From NCBI GenBank assembly GCA_002989075.1, contig PSQN01000002.1, positions 1,008,097 to 1,072,096 on the forward strand: 64,000 bases of DNA, read 5' to 3'. This document shows, piece after piece, positions 23,873 to 37,916 of this stretch. A program made the position numbers and the translations under genes. Under the pieces are notes generated by a model. That model was given only the letters and a program-made list of their open reading frames with translations. It did no database searches and was not told the origin of the DNA. Origin of the DNA: Arthonia radiata. Its lineage: Eukaryota > Ascomycota > Arthoniomycetes > Arthoniales > Arthoniaceae. Every line of letters starts with the position of its first letter. Within the stretch, counting starts at the first letter, position 1.

Positions 23873-26800
23873 TAATCCCCCCTCTTTTAGTTAAATTGTC
23901 CTCGATTAACTCTTAGCTTGTTAAATACCTATAAGTTATATATCGTCCCTTCTTTTATAACTAATCTATAAGTTGCTATATCTTATATAAAGTCTATTAC
24001 TTTAGGTTCTAATAAAAAGTATAGCTAATACCTATTAATTAAAGCCTACAGTATTAAAATACTTCTTATTTTAAATATATATTAACTAAGGAAAAGTATA
24101 TAGTTTAGTCTAAGAAGGTAACGTATTTAGTATATACTTAGAATAGGAAGAGTTATAATTTATAGGTATCGATAGTAGATAGTATACCTAGTTGCTATCC
24201 TTCTATAATATTTAAAACTAACTTAGTTATAGCGCGTTTAGTTTATTCTTAATATTCCTCTTAGTTAGCTGCCCTTTAGCGTATAAAGCGCTAATTATAT
24301 ACGTTAAAAGCTTAGATAGCAGTATTAGTTGTAGCTATATAGCGTAACCGATTTAAGGTCTAGAAGTTAAAAGAGAAGGTTAAGAAGACTCGTACGCAGA
24401 TAGTAGCGAAGTTAGCTTAGAATAAATTGTTAGAATAAGAAGAGTTTACTACGTTGATAGCTAGTAGCAATATATTTAAATGTTTAAGTAGGTTATCTAT
24501 TAATTTTTAAGGTAACTCCTATCCGGAGTTAGATAGTAGTCCTGTAACGTAGTTAGCTAGCTTGTTTAAGGATAATCTAGATACTAGTAAAGTATACTAG
24601 ATAGTAAATTAGAGTATTAGTGCTACTACGACTAATTAATATTTTAGTTCTAATATTGTCGAATAGTGTCTTTATAGTTAGTTAGGTTTCGTTCCGGTTC
24701 CTATTAATTTTTATATTTAGAGTATCCTTTCTATTTTATAAGATACTGTCGTTTACCTTAGTATTGTCTATAAGCTCGAATCGTTTTAACCTTATACTCG
24801 GGTTCTTAGTTATTAGAAAGGATTTCTAGGTTAGGTCGTTCTACTTCTTAGTAGTAGGCTAGTTTTAATAGCGCTATATAGAATATAGGATATATTCTTA
24901 TTATCTTTAGGAGTTCTAGTTTAAATATTATAGATCCTAATTACTATAAGATTTTAAACGGTTCTGTCTTAGTATAGTTAAGTTTTTTACTTAGTCTAAT
25001 AGTCTTTATATTTCTTATAAGTAAGTAAACTCTTCTCCCTTCTTTTATGCTTGTATTTGGGGTAGTTCTTAATTTATTATACTATTTTCTTGTACGTTTA
25101 TTAATAAACTTGCTGTTAGACTTTAACTACTTGTATAGGGTTTTTATGCTTATAGCTATACGCGTAGCTAATTCGTTTTCTATATTATTTTATAGTTATC
25201 TTCCCTAAAGAGGGTAATAGCTATATAGAGTATTGAACAGAGTTATCTTAGTTATATTGTTTCTCGCATTATTGTACGCAGCTTACGCTACTAGTAGTAA
25301 TTGTACCTAGTCGTTTTACTAGTAGTTAATATATGCTCGGAGATACTATTCTAGTATTTAATTTATTTATTCTATCTGTCCGTCTGTTTGTAGATAGAAT
25401 AACGTAGATATTTTCTATTTTGTTTCTAGTTATTATATTAGAGATATTTAAAATCGTAAGATAAATTTCTAGTCTCTGTCTAAGATAATTCTTTATAGTT
25501 AACTATAGTTTGCTAGGATAATCTAAAGGAATATATATACTAATTGTTCTAAATTGCTAGCTTCTTTATAAGGTACGAAGTATACATACTTTATTAGTTT
25601 ATTGTATATAACAAGGATAGCGTTATAAGCTACTTCTATAAGTAAATCCTTAGATATTAGTAGCTTAATAATAAAGTCTAGTAAGACTATATACTATAGT
25701 CTCTTAGGTATCTCTAGTAGCTATAGTTTACTGTATAGTAAATACCTTAGGTACTTAGTTCTTACGTATACATTACATTCTTAAATATAATTCTTAACGT
25801 AGTATTAGATTCTTAGGATATAGTAGGTTCTCGTAATCTTTTCTATAGTGTAATTAATACTCTTGTGTCCTTTTGTTAGGTTATTATAGAAGTTACTAAT
25901 AATATATTAGATTAGATTCCTTAGAACGTAGATTTTACCTTAAAATTTATAATAGCCCTTATTATTCTTAGTTAATCCTAGGTGTCGTTTCTCGTTTTCC
26001 TAGTAGGTTTTAGGGTCGTTTAGAATATCTAGGATTCGGCTATCTAGTTCGATAACAAACTCGGTTGTTATAGCTAATTGATTGTATCTAATCTTATTAT
26101 TATATTCTCGGAATATTATATACTCGACGTATTCCTTATTATTAAGGTAATTAGGTTGTTAGCTTAGAGCGTTAGCTCTATCGTTCTTAGAACCTCTTTT
26201 GTAGGTAATAATAAAATCGTATAGAGCTATAGTTTCTAACTATCTAACTTATCTACAGTTAAGTTTCTTTGTTGTTATAAAGTAAGTTAGGTTCTTATAG
26301 TCTATATATACTATAACTATATAGTTTGCTTCCTCTAGGTAAGCTCGCTATATCTCGAATACTGCTATAATAGCTAAAAGCTCCTTGTCGTAAATATTAT
26401 AGTTCTGTTCTATAGGTAATACCTTTCTTAAGTAGAAAGCTACTAGTCTAAGCTTTCTTTCCTTATTGTTTTAACTTATATATACTCTAATCGTATAGTC
26501 TAACGCGTCTATTTCTATAATAATCGGTAAGTTAGGGTTAAATATTGCTAGTACGGGTCTAATCTTAAAAGCTTCCTTAAGCTCTTTAAATACTAATTAT
26601 TCTTTTTACGTCTAAGAGAATTCTATCGATTATTTTGTCTGTTAAGACAGCGGTGCTATAATTCGGCTAAAGTTAGATATCTATTGCCTATAGTAGTTAA
26701 CAAAACTAAGAAACTATTGTAATTATCTTATATTCTTTAGTATAGACTAGGTTAGAATAGATTAGATCTTTAAATCTTCTATTTAGAGACTGTACTCGGT

Positions 26801-29800
26801 AATTATAAATCTAAGAAATTCGACGGATTATTAGTAAAAATAGGTTTTCTCGATATTAATCTATAAATTGGTACGCGCTAATCTTTCTAATACCTTCTTA
26901 ATATGTTCCTTATATTCTTCTAGTGTATAGCTATATACTAGGATATCGTTTAGATAAGTAGTTATAAATATATCTAGATAATTACTAAGTATATTGTTAA
27001 TTAGTTTCTAAAATAATACTAGAGCGTTTATTAGCCTAAAGGATATAACGTAATACTTAAAAAGTCTGTGTCTAGTACGGAAGGCCGTTTTCTATTCTTT
27101 ACCTTCTCTTATATAAATTAGGTTGTAGGCTCCTTATAGATTAAACTTAGTAAACTATTGTACGTTATATAGTTAGTCTATAATTTCGTTGATACGTAGT
27201 AGTAGATATCGGTTTTTAATTGTCTATAATCTATATAGAGCCGTAGTTTACTATTCTGCTTTGGTACAAAGAGTATCGGGTATCTAGCTAGTAATATTAA
27301 TTTCTAGATAAAGCCTTTTTTAAGGTTTTCGTCGAGATAGTCGTAGAGCGCTTAATTTTCTACTTCTAATAGGAAGTATATTAGACCGAATATTAGTATC
27401 TTACCTTCTTATAAAGGTATTGTATAATCCTACGGTTTGTATTCTAGGAGAGCTAAGTCTAGCTTAGCTTCCTTAAATAGGTATCGGAATTAATCGGATT
27501 TCTTTAGTATCTTAGTAATTAACTAAGTACTTGTCGTTGTATAGAATTGTTAGCGTACAGTCGTCTCTTATTTATACCTACGTATAGTTAGCTATAGACG
27601 AGATACTACGTTAGACTTCTCTTATAAGATATCTAAGTATCGGAGTATAGTAGTACTAACCCGTATAAGTTCTTTATCGCGCTCCTTATTCTTACTACTA
27701 AAGATAGCTTATAGAATATCTATTCTGTAGAACGACTCTTATCTAGAGTACTTATACCTAGTAAAGAGGAGTTTCTTAGTTCTCTAATTCACTTCTAGGT
27801 TATATTATTATAACTAAGGTATATCTAGTATAGCGTAGTACTAGTTAATATCTACAATATTATAAGTAATTTCTTCCTAATAGTTTCTAATTATTATACC
27901 TATTAGCGAAGTCTTATAGTTAGCTCTTCCCTCTGTCTCTTAAAATCTAGATAGTACGTAGAGTAATTTCTTTTTTTATATTTATATCTAGTACTCCTTA
28001 ACGCAGCGTATTAAGATAAAGTTACCTATTACGCCGGAATTAATTATAATTTTAATGTTTCTATAGTTTATTGTTGCCCAAGTATATAGGTAAATTCTAT
28101 AGAAAGCTAAGTTTGTATAGAGCTAGGCTTCTAGAGGGTCTAACCGTTAGATAGACCGGTACTACTGCTCTTAGAGTAGTCGGCCTAGTCTTTTTTCTAT
28201 TAATTATATACGTTCTAGAGTATTCTAGGTACTAGAACCTATTGTTGGTTAATTTACTATAAGAATTTCTGTATAAGATATCCTAGTACTACCTTTATTA
28301 TAACGTCTAGTTTATTGTTTACGATCTCTACTTTAATTATATAACTATTACTAGTTAGAACTCGCCGTATCTATAGATTATATATTGTTAGTCGAAGATA
28401 TTAGTACTAACTACGCAATTCTAGACCTCTAATAAGGTAGTCTACTAGTTATTGTAGGCATAAATAAATATATCCTAGAATATCGTTAATATCTCTATTA
28501 GTGCTTAACTTCCTATTATAAAAGGCTAACTAATAGAGTCTCTATATTATTCCTTCCCAACGAATTAGAGTTTATTCTTTCTAGTTAGTATTGTTCTCGA
28601 GAGAGGATTCTATACCATTAGAATCTATATTTTTGTCTTTGAGTCGTTATCTTACCTATAACGTATCGTAGCTACTATCTTACTTAGCTTCTACGGTCTA
28701 TTCTTCCTTTAATTCCCCTTAGGTTTCTAGATAAGGTAACCTAGGTCGTCCTCGGATAAAGTCTAGTTCTTATATCGAATCTTGTTTCAGAGATATTAGT
28801 TTCTTTAGCTACTATCCTAACCCCCGTTTATTGAATTTATAAATTATATAATTGTTATTATAGTACGCGGTCTAGAATAGCATTTCGTATAGTATAACAG
28901 TACTCTATACCCGATATCTTAGAATAGTACGGTTAATATTGTTCTAGTCCTATAGGCTCTATTATTCCTATTTTATTTGTCGTTCCTTTATTTTCTTCTA
29001 TAACTTGTTATCTGTATTCTAATTAGCATATAATTTAAATAGATTAGGATTCTCTTTTTCTTCCCTAATAGGACCGGTAGGGTCGTAACAATCCTAGCTA
29101 ATCTTTAAATACAAGTCCTAACGATCTATAAAGGTTGCTAGTAGGTTCTTTGCTCTATCTTAATTTTCGTTTAATAGTATCTAAGTAGTTATATTAAACT
29201 ATTATCGCGGAGAGCGGGGTTTCTAAGATCGGTTATTGTTGTATCTACTTCGTCCGGTACTGTTAAACTATTATTTCTTAGAACAGTATTTCTTAACTTA
29301 ATGCCCTAGTTTTCTGTAATATAGGTATAGCTTATTCTTTATTTTATATTCTCTTTTCTAGTTGTTTAGTTTCCTTTGAAGCTTTATAAAATCTAACTCT
29401 ATTAGGTTGCCTCGGTCTTATCGTAAGTTTACTCGATTTTTTGTTTTATAGAACCTATTAGTAGGGTTACCCTTCTTTTCTATTTATCTTTCGAAGTTAC
29501 TGTCGTCGATCTTCTTTACTCGTTATATAAAGCTATTAAGATTATCGAACTTCTCTCTATAAATATAGATTATTTCCTTAACGTAATCTTTAAGTCCTTT
29601 ATAAAAGGTTTTAATAAGGAGTTTCTTGTTCTATCCTATTTAATTAGTATACTATATAAATTCGGCGGCATACCTGCTTGCTAGTCCTATTTATTTTAGA
29701 TTCTAGAGTTTTCTAGTAGCAACGCGTCTAGTGTTAGTCTAACTAAAGATCTCTCGGAGCTTTCTTTAAAAGAAGGTAAAGCTAGCAAAGAACTTATCGG

Positions 29801-30149
29801 TATCCTTACGTCTACTCTTTATTAGAGTAAATAAGAAGTCGTTAAGGTAATACTTAACTTACTTGTAAGTATCTCTGTCTATATAAGAGGTAGCGAATAA
29901 AACTATAGTAGTGTTATTCGAAAACTAGTCTTTATAAGTTTTAAAGTATATAGCTAGGCGTATTAAAAATAAAGTAACTTTAGAATGTTTATTTAAGAAG
30001 CTTTTTTCTATTTTAGTGATAATATATAATATCTTACTTATACTAGCTATCCTGTTAGCTAATCTATCTGTAGCGTTACGGCTATTAGATACCAAAGTAG
30101 TAGATATAATTAATCTACTTTCTCTACTTTCGTAGCGAGTCTATTAAAG

Positions 30150-30499
30150 TATAACGCTGGTTGCTAGAAATACCGAACTAAGGCTTACTTACCTTATATA
30201 CTTATAAACCTTAGTAGTAGATATCTTGTATACTAGAGACTAAAAGGTAGGAGAGGCGAGATAGATTATAGAAGGTAAGAGGGGCTTAATAGAAGTAGAT
30301 AGAGAGTAAAGTACGTTACCTAAATATAGTTAAAAAACTTATATTTAGATATTAAGTTAATAAACTAAAGTCTATTCTAAGATCGGCTATTAGTCTAGCT
30401 ATATAGTTTAAGGTACATAGGGAAGTTCTTTTGTATCCGTTAACCTAATAATACCTATATTAGGTTTATAGGGAATATAGGTCTTTATAGCTGTCTTGT
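30150..30499 (-). repeat. 5' LTR of F, first piece
   Basis: 350 bp up to and including the CTTGT target site of element I; continues at 35911. Confidence 0.88.
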
Positions 30500-31004
30500 T
30501 GTTAGAAATCAACCAACTAGCTGGTTAGCTAGAACCTCTAGGGACCTAGAGTATCGGACAGGTCTTACCGGCTATCTCGGTCTAGAATAGAACAAGCCTT
30601 TTACCTCTAAGGTTGGGCCTAGTAGCCCGGGTCTAGGACAAAAAGGAGTATTGTACGACCTATCCTAGACAGCTAGCCTATAGTCTAAGACAATATAGGA
30701 TAGACTAAGACTAATAGTTTTAGATAGACAGAATTACTATCTTATATAGTAAGTTACAGGCTATCTAGCCCCTATTAAAAGAATAGATATCTAGTAGGTC
30801 CTATATAGACCGCTAGACTTAGATATATAAGCTAGGATCCCTCTAGAGGATTCTAGCTAACAAGACAGATAATATAACAACAGCTTCTCTTTGTTACTAA
30901 GTATTATACCTATACTAAGCCTAAGTATTGTACTAGTCCTAAGCTGGTCTCGTCTTCCTACTCTTTGTAGTAGTATTCTTCTTCTTCCCTATACCTTTTT
31001 AATA
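30500..31004 (+). repeat. 5' LTR of I (505 bp)
   Basis: Starts TGTTAGAAATCAACC. Same length as 35401-35905; differences between the two are nearly all transitions. Confidence 0.92.
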
Positions 31005-31020
31005 GGTTATAAGCCCGAGT
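31005..31020 (+). other. Candidate primer-binding site of I
   Basis: GGTTATAAGCCCGAGT directly follows the LTR. It is close to the complement of the anticodon stem-loop of initiator tRNA-Met (CTCATAACC core), which fits the half-tRNA priming known for many copia elements; the one core difference is a RIP-type change. Inference from memory of the tRNA sequence. Confidence 0.45.
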
Positions 31021-31169
31021 TAGCACCAATTTCTTTTGAATTTCCTTTTTAGAAAATATTCCCTCTACGACATCTATCGGCACCTCCGGACGATTCTATT
31101 ACCAATCGACTCTAAATTTTAAGCCTAATTTAACTATTAGAACAGAATTTCCTTTTTTTGGAAATCTTC

Positions 31170-32049
31170 GACCATACATTTGGCTATAGACTCCTCTTAC
31201 AAGATTCCTAAACTTAAGGGCTCTACTAATTAGGATATTTGGTCGATTCGAATAGAGGCCCTTTTAACTAAAAAGGGCTACGGTAATGTTATAATCCCCT
31301 TTTCTGGCTATTTAGCTAGAGATATTACTAAAGCTAGCCGCCAGAAACGGTCGACAAGGGCAGCAGCCCTTATTCGACTAACTCTAGAGGACGGTCCCCT
31401 TATTTAAACAAAGGGAATCTATAACTCTCTAGAGCTTTGGGATAGCCTAAAAAGATTATACGAATCAAAAGGTTTTAGTTTCAAGTTTCTAATTTGCAAG
31501 GAGCTCTTTAGCACTATACTAGGTAAGATAAAAAACCTTAAGCTTTACCTTACTAAAATTAGACAATTAACGGACGATTTAGCAACCCGAGGACTAGTAC
31601 TACCTAACAAGGTAGTAGCTACCTACGTTCTTTACAATCTGACCTCCAAATATAAGCACACGGTAACTATTATTAGCCAAAGCTACTAGCAAACGACTAG
31701 CGATATAAGTCTACAGAACTTATTTAGTTAACTTATAGACGAGTCTCATCGAATCCGTGGTAATACTCTAGTAGAAAAGATTTTTACTGCAATAGACAAT
31801 AAATCGATGCAAAGGACCAGAGGAAAATTAAAACCTCTAAGTAAAAATCAAGAAAAATGCCCCTTTTGTAACAAAAAGGGGCATAAACCGGCAACTTGTT
31901 GGAAAAAATATTTAAATCTCCGGCCAAATTCCAATAAAAGCTCTAAAAACACCGATTTTTTAATGTTTTCTGTACATAGTTCTAACCTACAAGAAGAGCA
32001 ATGCTTTATAGCATTACTAGACAGAGTTAATTACTCTACTAATTCTTAG
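31170..32049 (+). pseudogene. gag region of copia element I, with zinc knuckle
   Basis: Copia-type gag remains, ending in a clear CCHC zinc knuckle (C-x2-C-x4-H-x4-C, CPFCNKKGHKPATC) at 31858-31899. The stretch 31807-32049 is the longest open part. Fossil; broken upstream. Confidence 0.75.
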
Positions 32050-35000
32050 ATCCTCGATATAGGCTTAATAAGCTATATTTGCTCGAATATTGACCTTCTA
32101 ACGGATATCCGGTTAACTAACTGGATTATTCGTTAGAGAGAGGGGAAGTTAATCTAAGCCTTACAGACAGGTAAAGCAAAACTGTTCTTTAAGGACAAAA
32201 TAATTGTCCTAGACGAAGTTTTGTTTGTTAAGGAATTTAGAATTAACCTCCTAAGCTTCGATAAGCTTAGAAAGAGAGGAGGTAAGGTAACTCTTAGCCA
32301 AAACAAGCCAAAAGTTGATTGGGCCGGATAACTAACCACTAAGGGGCGGTATATTGACGGCCTAATAGTAATAGAAGCTCAGACTATTAACACAGTCCGA
32401 TCTCTCTACACTATTTCTTCGAAAACTGACCTTTAGCATCAACGAATAGGATATATAGGCTAAAACGCCTTAAAACAGCTTAAAAAAGTTGCCCTAGGAA
32501 CAGATCATTCGGACAAATTAGGAGATAATTGCTAAATTTGCTTCGAAGTAAAGGCAACGGCTAAAGTTAGCCGAGAAACTCTAGACGAATCGGCCAATTA
32601 TTTGGGAAAAGTCTACTCAGATATTTGCGGGCCAATTGTACCGCAAACCCCTTCTAAAGATCGATTATTTACTAGCTTTATAGATAATAAAACCCGGTAT
32701 ACGACTACCGAGGTACTATAGTCTAAAGACTAGGTTTTCGATATACTATCTATCTATATTACCTAAAAAGAAACGTAGTCTAAGTATTCTTTTAAAAGAT
32801 TATACTTAAACAACGCAAAAGAATACCAGGAAGGCTAGATAAAACAGCTTCTAAAACAAAAAGGAGCTATTCTAACGACATCCGTATCGTATACCCTCCA
32901 GCAAAACGGACGAGCCGAACGCTTTAACCGAACAATTGTTAGTAAAGTTCGAGCAATACTTTATACCGCCGGGCTACTCTAGATATATTGGGGCGAAGCG
33001 CTAAAAGTAGCTACCTATATTTGTAACAGGACCCTCTATACTAGATTGCTGGGGTTTATTACCCCGTACGAAGCAAAATACGGTAAAAAACTAGATGTCA
33101 GTACTATCAAAATCTGGGGCTCAGTTACTTATCTTAAAGAACCCAAACCAAAAAAACTAGACGCCAGAGCAACTGCCTATATCCTAATAGGCTACGTATC
33201 GAACTAATATAAGCTCTTAGACCTCAATAGCCGGAAGGTTTACTAGGGGAGAGACGTCTACGTCTAAGAAGGAAAATTTGTTTGTAACCTACGGAGATCT
33301 ATAATTAATCGATTAACCGAGAGTATTCCTAAAGAGCCTGAAGAACAACTAAAAGTTGAGTTTAAAAATAAGCTAAATTTAACCGCTAGATCCCAAAATA
33401 ATAGGGAGGTACCTCCCGATAAAGGAGGGAGTCCTCTATACGAGGGACAATATATCTCCCCTATATCTTAACAACCAGCAGACGAATTTAGACAAGAACT
33501 ATACTAATCTAGAGCTCTAAACGAGTCTAACCTTTCTACCGAGTTAGATTACAGAAGTACCGAAGACCCCGGCCGGGCAGACACCGATTGCGCCCAGGAA
33601 ATAGATTTTATATACGAAAACGCTAACAAAATTTAGTTTAACGAGTTCTACAATAATCTAGAATAATACGCCGAACAGGCCTTAGTCGCAGTTACTAAAG
33701 AGTCTACTAATTTAAAAGAAATGAGGGCATCTAAGGATTAGCCTTCTTGGCTAGACGTAATGCAGTTAGAGCTCAAAGAGCTAGCTAACTAAGAAACCTA
33801 GATATTAACTAAGCTGCCGCCGGATAGAAAGGCGCTAAAAGGGCGCTGGGTACCGAAGGTTAAGTACCCCCCGGAGGGCGAGCCGATTTTTAAAGCCCGC
33901 TGGGTAGCTAAGGGCTGCCAGCAAAGACCCGGCCTCGATTTTATAGAGACCTTTGTAAATATAGTAAATTTAATTACCTACCGGCTTATACTAGCCTTAG
34001 TAGCAGAGAAAGACTAGGAAATAAAGCAATGGGACGTAAAATTAGCTTATTCTAACGCAAAGTTAGATAAGGTTGTCTATGTCGAGTAACTAACTAGCCT
34101 ATCTAACAGAACTAATAGAGTTTGTTGAATAAAGAAGGCCCTTTACGGTCTAAAACAGGCCGGCCAACAGTAGAAAGCCTATCTTTAAGAATTACTAAGG
34201 GGAATAGGTTTCGAACCCCTAGTATCCGATTAGTCGGTTTATATTCAAAGAACCGGAAAGCAGGCAATTTTGATCGTCTATGTAGACAATATATTAGCTG
34301 TATCCGATTCTACCGAAACAATCTCCGGAATCTACTAGGAACTAAATAAGACTCTTACGGTTAAGAACTTAGGAGACGTTAGTAAGTTCCTAGGAATTAA
34401 AATTACCCGAGATCGCCCGGCAAAAACAATTTGCCTAGACTAGTCGACTTATTTGGCTAAAATTTTAACCAAATACTTGAAGAAAAACGGCCGAATGCCC
34501 GGAAAAATACCGCAACTCGTCGGCTCAAAATTGGTACCGAATCCTAACCAAGCTAGCAGTGCCGATATTTCTAATTATCAGCAACAAATTGGGTCAATTT
34601 TGTATCTAACAACAAAGACAAGACCCGATATTGCCTTTATAACTAGCCTACTAGCCCGGTACATATCGAATACTAGCGAGGAGCACTAAAGAGTTTTAAG
34701 TAGCCTTTAGGCTTACTTAGATAAAACTCCTAACCTTGGCCTTTACTATAAATCTCCCTCAATAGACGGTATAACTAGCTATTGTAACGTAGATTGGGGG
34801 GAGGACCTTGGTACTAGGAGATCAACTACCGGCTATATCTTTCTACTCAGGAACGGAGCCCTTAGCTAGAATTCGAAGCTACAAAAAACGATCGCCTTAA
34901 GCTCTTATGAGGCCAAATATATAGCCCTTAAAGAAGCTATAAAGGAACAGTCATTTATCCGATTAATCGCTACCAAACTGTCTGGGATTTTCAAAGAAAA

Positions 35001-35355
35001 TTCGATTACTACCGATTTAGCGGGTACTTTTAAAAAGTCTGCAGATAAAAAGACTCGGTAGGCTCTAACACACCAGGCAAGTATAGATTTGCCCGGGCAA
35101 GCCGGTTAAATTAGACCGGAGACCCCGGTTTTGCCGGTAAAACTGTTACTTACCGACAGCAATTTAGCAAAAGAACTTGCAAAAAACCCTACCTTCCGAG
35201 CTAAATCTAAGCATATTGATATACAGTATCACTATGTTAGATAAAACGTTTAGGCAGGCCAAATAGAGCTCAAATACGTTTCTATAAAGGAACAATTAGC
35301 GGACGGTTTAACAAAACCGATCGACTTAGCTAAAATACTAACGTTTAGAACTTAA
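32050..35355 (+). pseudogene. pol region of copia element I
   Basis: Order: protease remnant (~32.05-32.1 kb), integrase (~32.43-33.28 kb), copia-type RT (~33.77-34.4 kb) with the ALYGLKQA motif near 34.14 kb and the YVDN box near 34.28 kb, RNase H (~34.79-35.33 kb) with EAKYIALKEA and the closing KHIDIQYHYVR motif. Two stretches of 75-78 codons remain open (34122-34349 and 34453-34689). Decayed. Confidence 0.85.
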
Positions 35356-35400
35356 ATTAGCTTATAATCTGGCTAAAGTAACTAGTCAATTAAGGGGGTG

Positions 35401-35905
35401 TATTAGAAATTAACTAACTAGCTAGTTAGCTAGAACCTCTAGAGACCTAGAGTATCGGATAGGTCCTACCAGCTATCTTAGTCTAAAATAGAATAAGCCT
35501 TTTACCTCTAAGGTTGGGCCTAGTGGCCCGGGCTTAGAACAAAAAGAAGTATTATACGACTTATCCTAGACAGCTGGCCCGTAGTCTAAGACAATATAGA
35601 ATAGACTAAGACTAACAGTTTTAGATAGATAGAATTACTATCTTATATAGTAAGGTATAGGCTATCTAGCCTCTATTAAAAGAATAGATATCTAGTAGAT
35701 CCTATATAGGCCGCTAGACTTAGATATATAAGCTAAGATCCCTCTAGAGGATTCTAGCTAATAAGACAGACAATATAATAACAGCTTCTCTTTGTTACTA
35801 AGTATTGTACCTGTACTAAGTCTAAGTATTGTACTAGTCCTAAGCTGGTCTCGTCTTTCTACTCTTTGTAGTAGTATCCTTCTTCTTCCCTGTACCTTTT
35901 TAACA
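35401..35905 (+). repeat. 3' LTR of I (505 bp)
   Basis: Matches 30500-31004; followed by CTTGT and then by the remainder of the F LTR. Confidence 0.92.
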
Positions 35906-36031
35906 CTTGTTCGATAATACCTATAGCGGGTTTATAGGCTTAGTCGAGAATAATGCTGGTAGGGCTAAGATAACTAGCGGTAGTTAATACTTAAATATAT
36001 ACTAGGCCGTCTAGGGCTGGTATCTGTAATA
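35906..36031 (-). repeat. 5' LTR of F, second piece
   Basis: Begins with the CTTGT duplication; 350 + 121 bp restores the 471-bp length of the other F-type LTRs. TATAG follows. Confidence 0.85.
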
Positions 36032-37916
36032 TATAGATTATATATTGTTAGTCGAAGATATTAGTACTAACTATATAGTTCTAGACCTCTAATAAGATAG
36101 TCTACTAGTTGTTGTAGGCGTAAGTAAATATAATCTAGAATATTATTAATGTCTCTATTACCGCTTAACTTCCTATTGTAGAAGGCTAACTAATAAAGTC
36201 TCTATATTATTCTTTCCTAACAAATTAGAGTTTACTCTTTCTAATTAATATTGTCCTCGAAAAAGAATTCTATACTATTAGAATCTATATTTTTGTCTTT
36301 AAGTTATTATCTTACCTATAACGTATCGTAGATACTATCTTACTTAGCCTCTACGGTCTATTCTTCCTTAAATTCCCCTTAGGTTTCTAGGTAAGGCGAT
36401 CTAGATTGTTCTCGGGTAAGGTCTAGTTCTTGTATCGAATCTTATTTCTAAGAGGCTAGTTTCTTTAGCTACTATTCTAATTCTATTTTGTCGGATTTAT
36501 AGATTGTATAATTATTATTGTAGCATACGGTTTAAGATAGTGTTTCGTATAGTATAACGGTATCTCGTACCTACTACCTTAGAATAGTACGGTTAATATT
36601 ATTGCAGTCCTATAGGTTTTATTGTTTCTATCCTATTTATCGTTCTTTAGTCTCTTTCTATAATTTACTATTAGTATCCTAATTTTTGTATAAATTGAAT
36701 AAGTTTAGCTAGTAGTGTTCTCTACTAAAAGTATCTTAATAAGTATTCTCTTGGTCGTAGAAGGCATTTCAATAGATATCTCTCTCTTTTTCTTAGTTAG
36801 TCTGGTAACATACTTATACTAGTTCTAATTAATTTTTAGTAGGAGTTCTAGTCCTTAAAGAGGACGACCTTTGGTTAAATCTATATACTAGCGGTCGGAG
36901 AAGGCTACTAGCAATTCTATCGCCTTATTACGACCGTTGTCTCCCCGTATCTAGATAGTTATATTAAACTATTATCGCGGAGAGCAAGGCTTCTAAGATC
37001 GATTATTATACCTACTTCGTTCTATACTGTTAAACTATTGTTTCTTAGAATAGTATTCCTTAACTTAATGCCCTAGTTTTCTATAATATAAGTATAGCTT
37101 ATTCTTTATTCTATATTTCTTTTTCTAGTTATTTAGTTTCCTTCGAGGCTTTATAAAATCTAACTCTATTAGATCGCCTTAGTCTTATTGTAAGTTTGCT
37201 CGATTCTTTATTCTATAGAACCTATTAGTAGGGTTACTCTTCTTCTCTATTTATCTTTTAAAGTTACAATTATTAATCTTCTTTACTCGTTATATAAAGC
37301 TAGTAAGATTATTAAACTTTTCTCTATAGATATAGATTATTTTCTTAATATAATTCTTAAGTCCTTTATAAAAGATCTTAATAAGGAGTTTCTTATTCTA
37401 TCCTATTTAATTAGCATACTATATAAATTCGGCGGTATACTTACTTACTAGTCCTATTTATTTTAGATTCTAGAGCTTTCTAGTAGCGACGCGTCTAGCG
37501 TTAGTCTAACTAAAAATCTCTTAGAGTTTTTTTTAAAAGAAGGCGAAGCTAGTAAAGAACTTATTAGTATTCTTATGTCTACTCTTTATTAGAGTAAATA
37601 AGAAATCGTCGAGATAGTACTTAACCTACTTATAAGTATCTCTATCTATATAAGAGGTAGCAAATAGAACTATAGTAGTATTGTTTAGAAACTAGTTCTT
37701 ATAAGTTCTAAAGTATATAGCTAGGCGTATTAAGAATAAGGTAACTTTAGAACGTTTATTTAAGAAGCTTTTTTTTATCTTAGTATTAACGTTTAATATC
37801 TTATTTATACTAGCTATTCTATTAGCTAATCTATTTATAGCGTTGTAGCTATTAGATATTAAAGTAGTAGATATAACTAATCTACTTTCTCTACTTTTAT
37901 AGCGAGTCTATTAAAG

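Larger units (their letters stand above)
30500..35905 (+). mobile_element. I: Ty1/copia element, inserted in the 5' LTR of F
   Basis: 5406 bp, 505-bp LTRs at 30500-31004 and 35401-35905, target duplication CTTGT (30495-30499 and 35906-35910). A candidate primer site follows the left LTR (31005-31020) and a purine tract TTAAGGGGGTG precedes the right one. Domain order is gag, protease, integrase, RT, RNase H, as in Ty1/copia. It keeps more CpA/TpG than the gypsy layers around it. Complete in outline but broken many times. Confidence 0.92.
23402..36031 (-). mobile_element. F: Ty3/gypsy chromovirus, inserted in gag of G3
   Basis: Flanked by TATAG (23397-23401 and 36032-36036). The 3' LTR is 23402-23872; the 5' LTR is split by copia element I into 30150-30499 and 35906-36031. 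Own length is about 7.22 kb. Minus-strand parts: gag ~30.1-28.4 kb, protease/RT ~27.9-26.6 kb with the YxDD box near 26.93 kb, RNase H and integrase ~26.6-25.0 kb, GPY/F-like module ~25.0-24.87 kb, chromodomain-like stretch ~24.78-24.72 kb. Heavily decayed. Confidence 0.88.
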
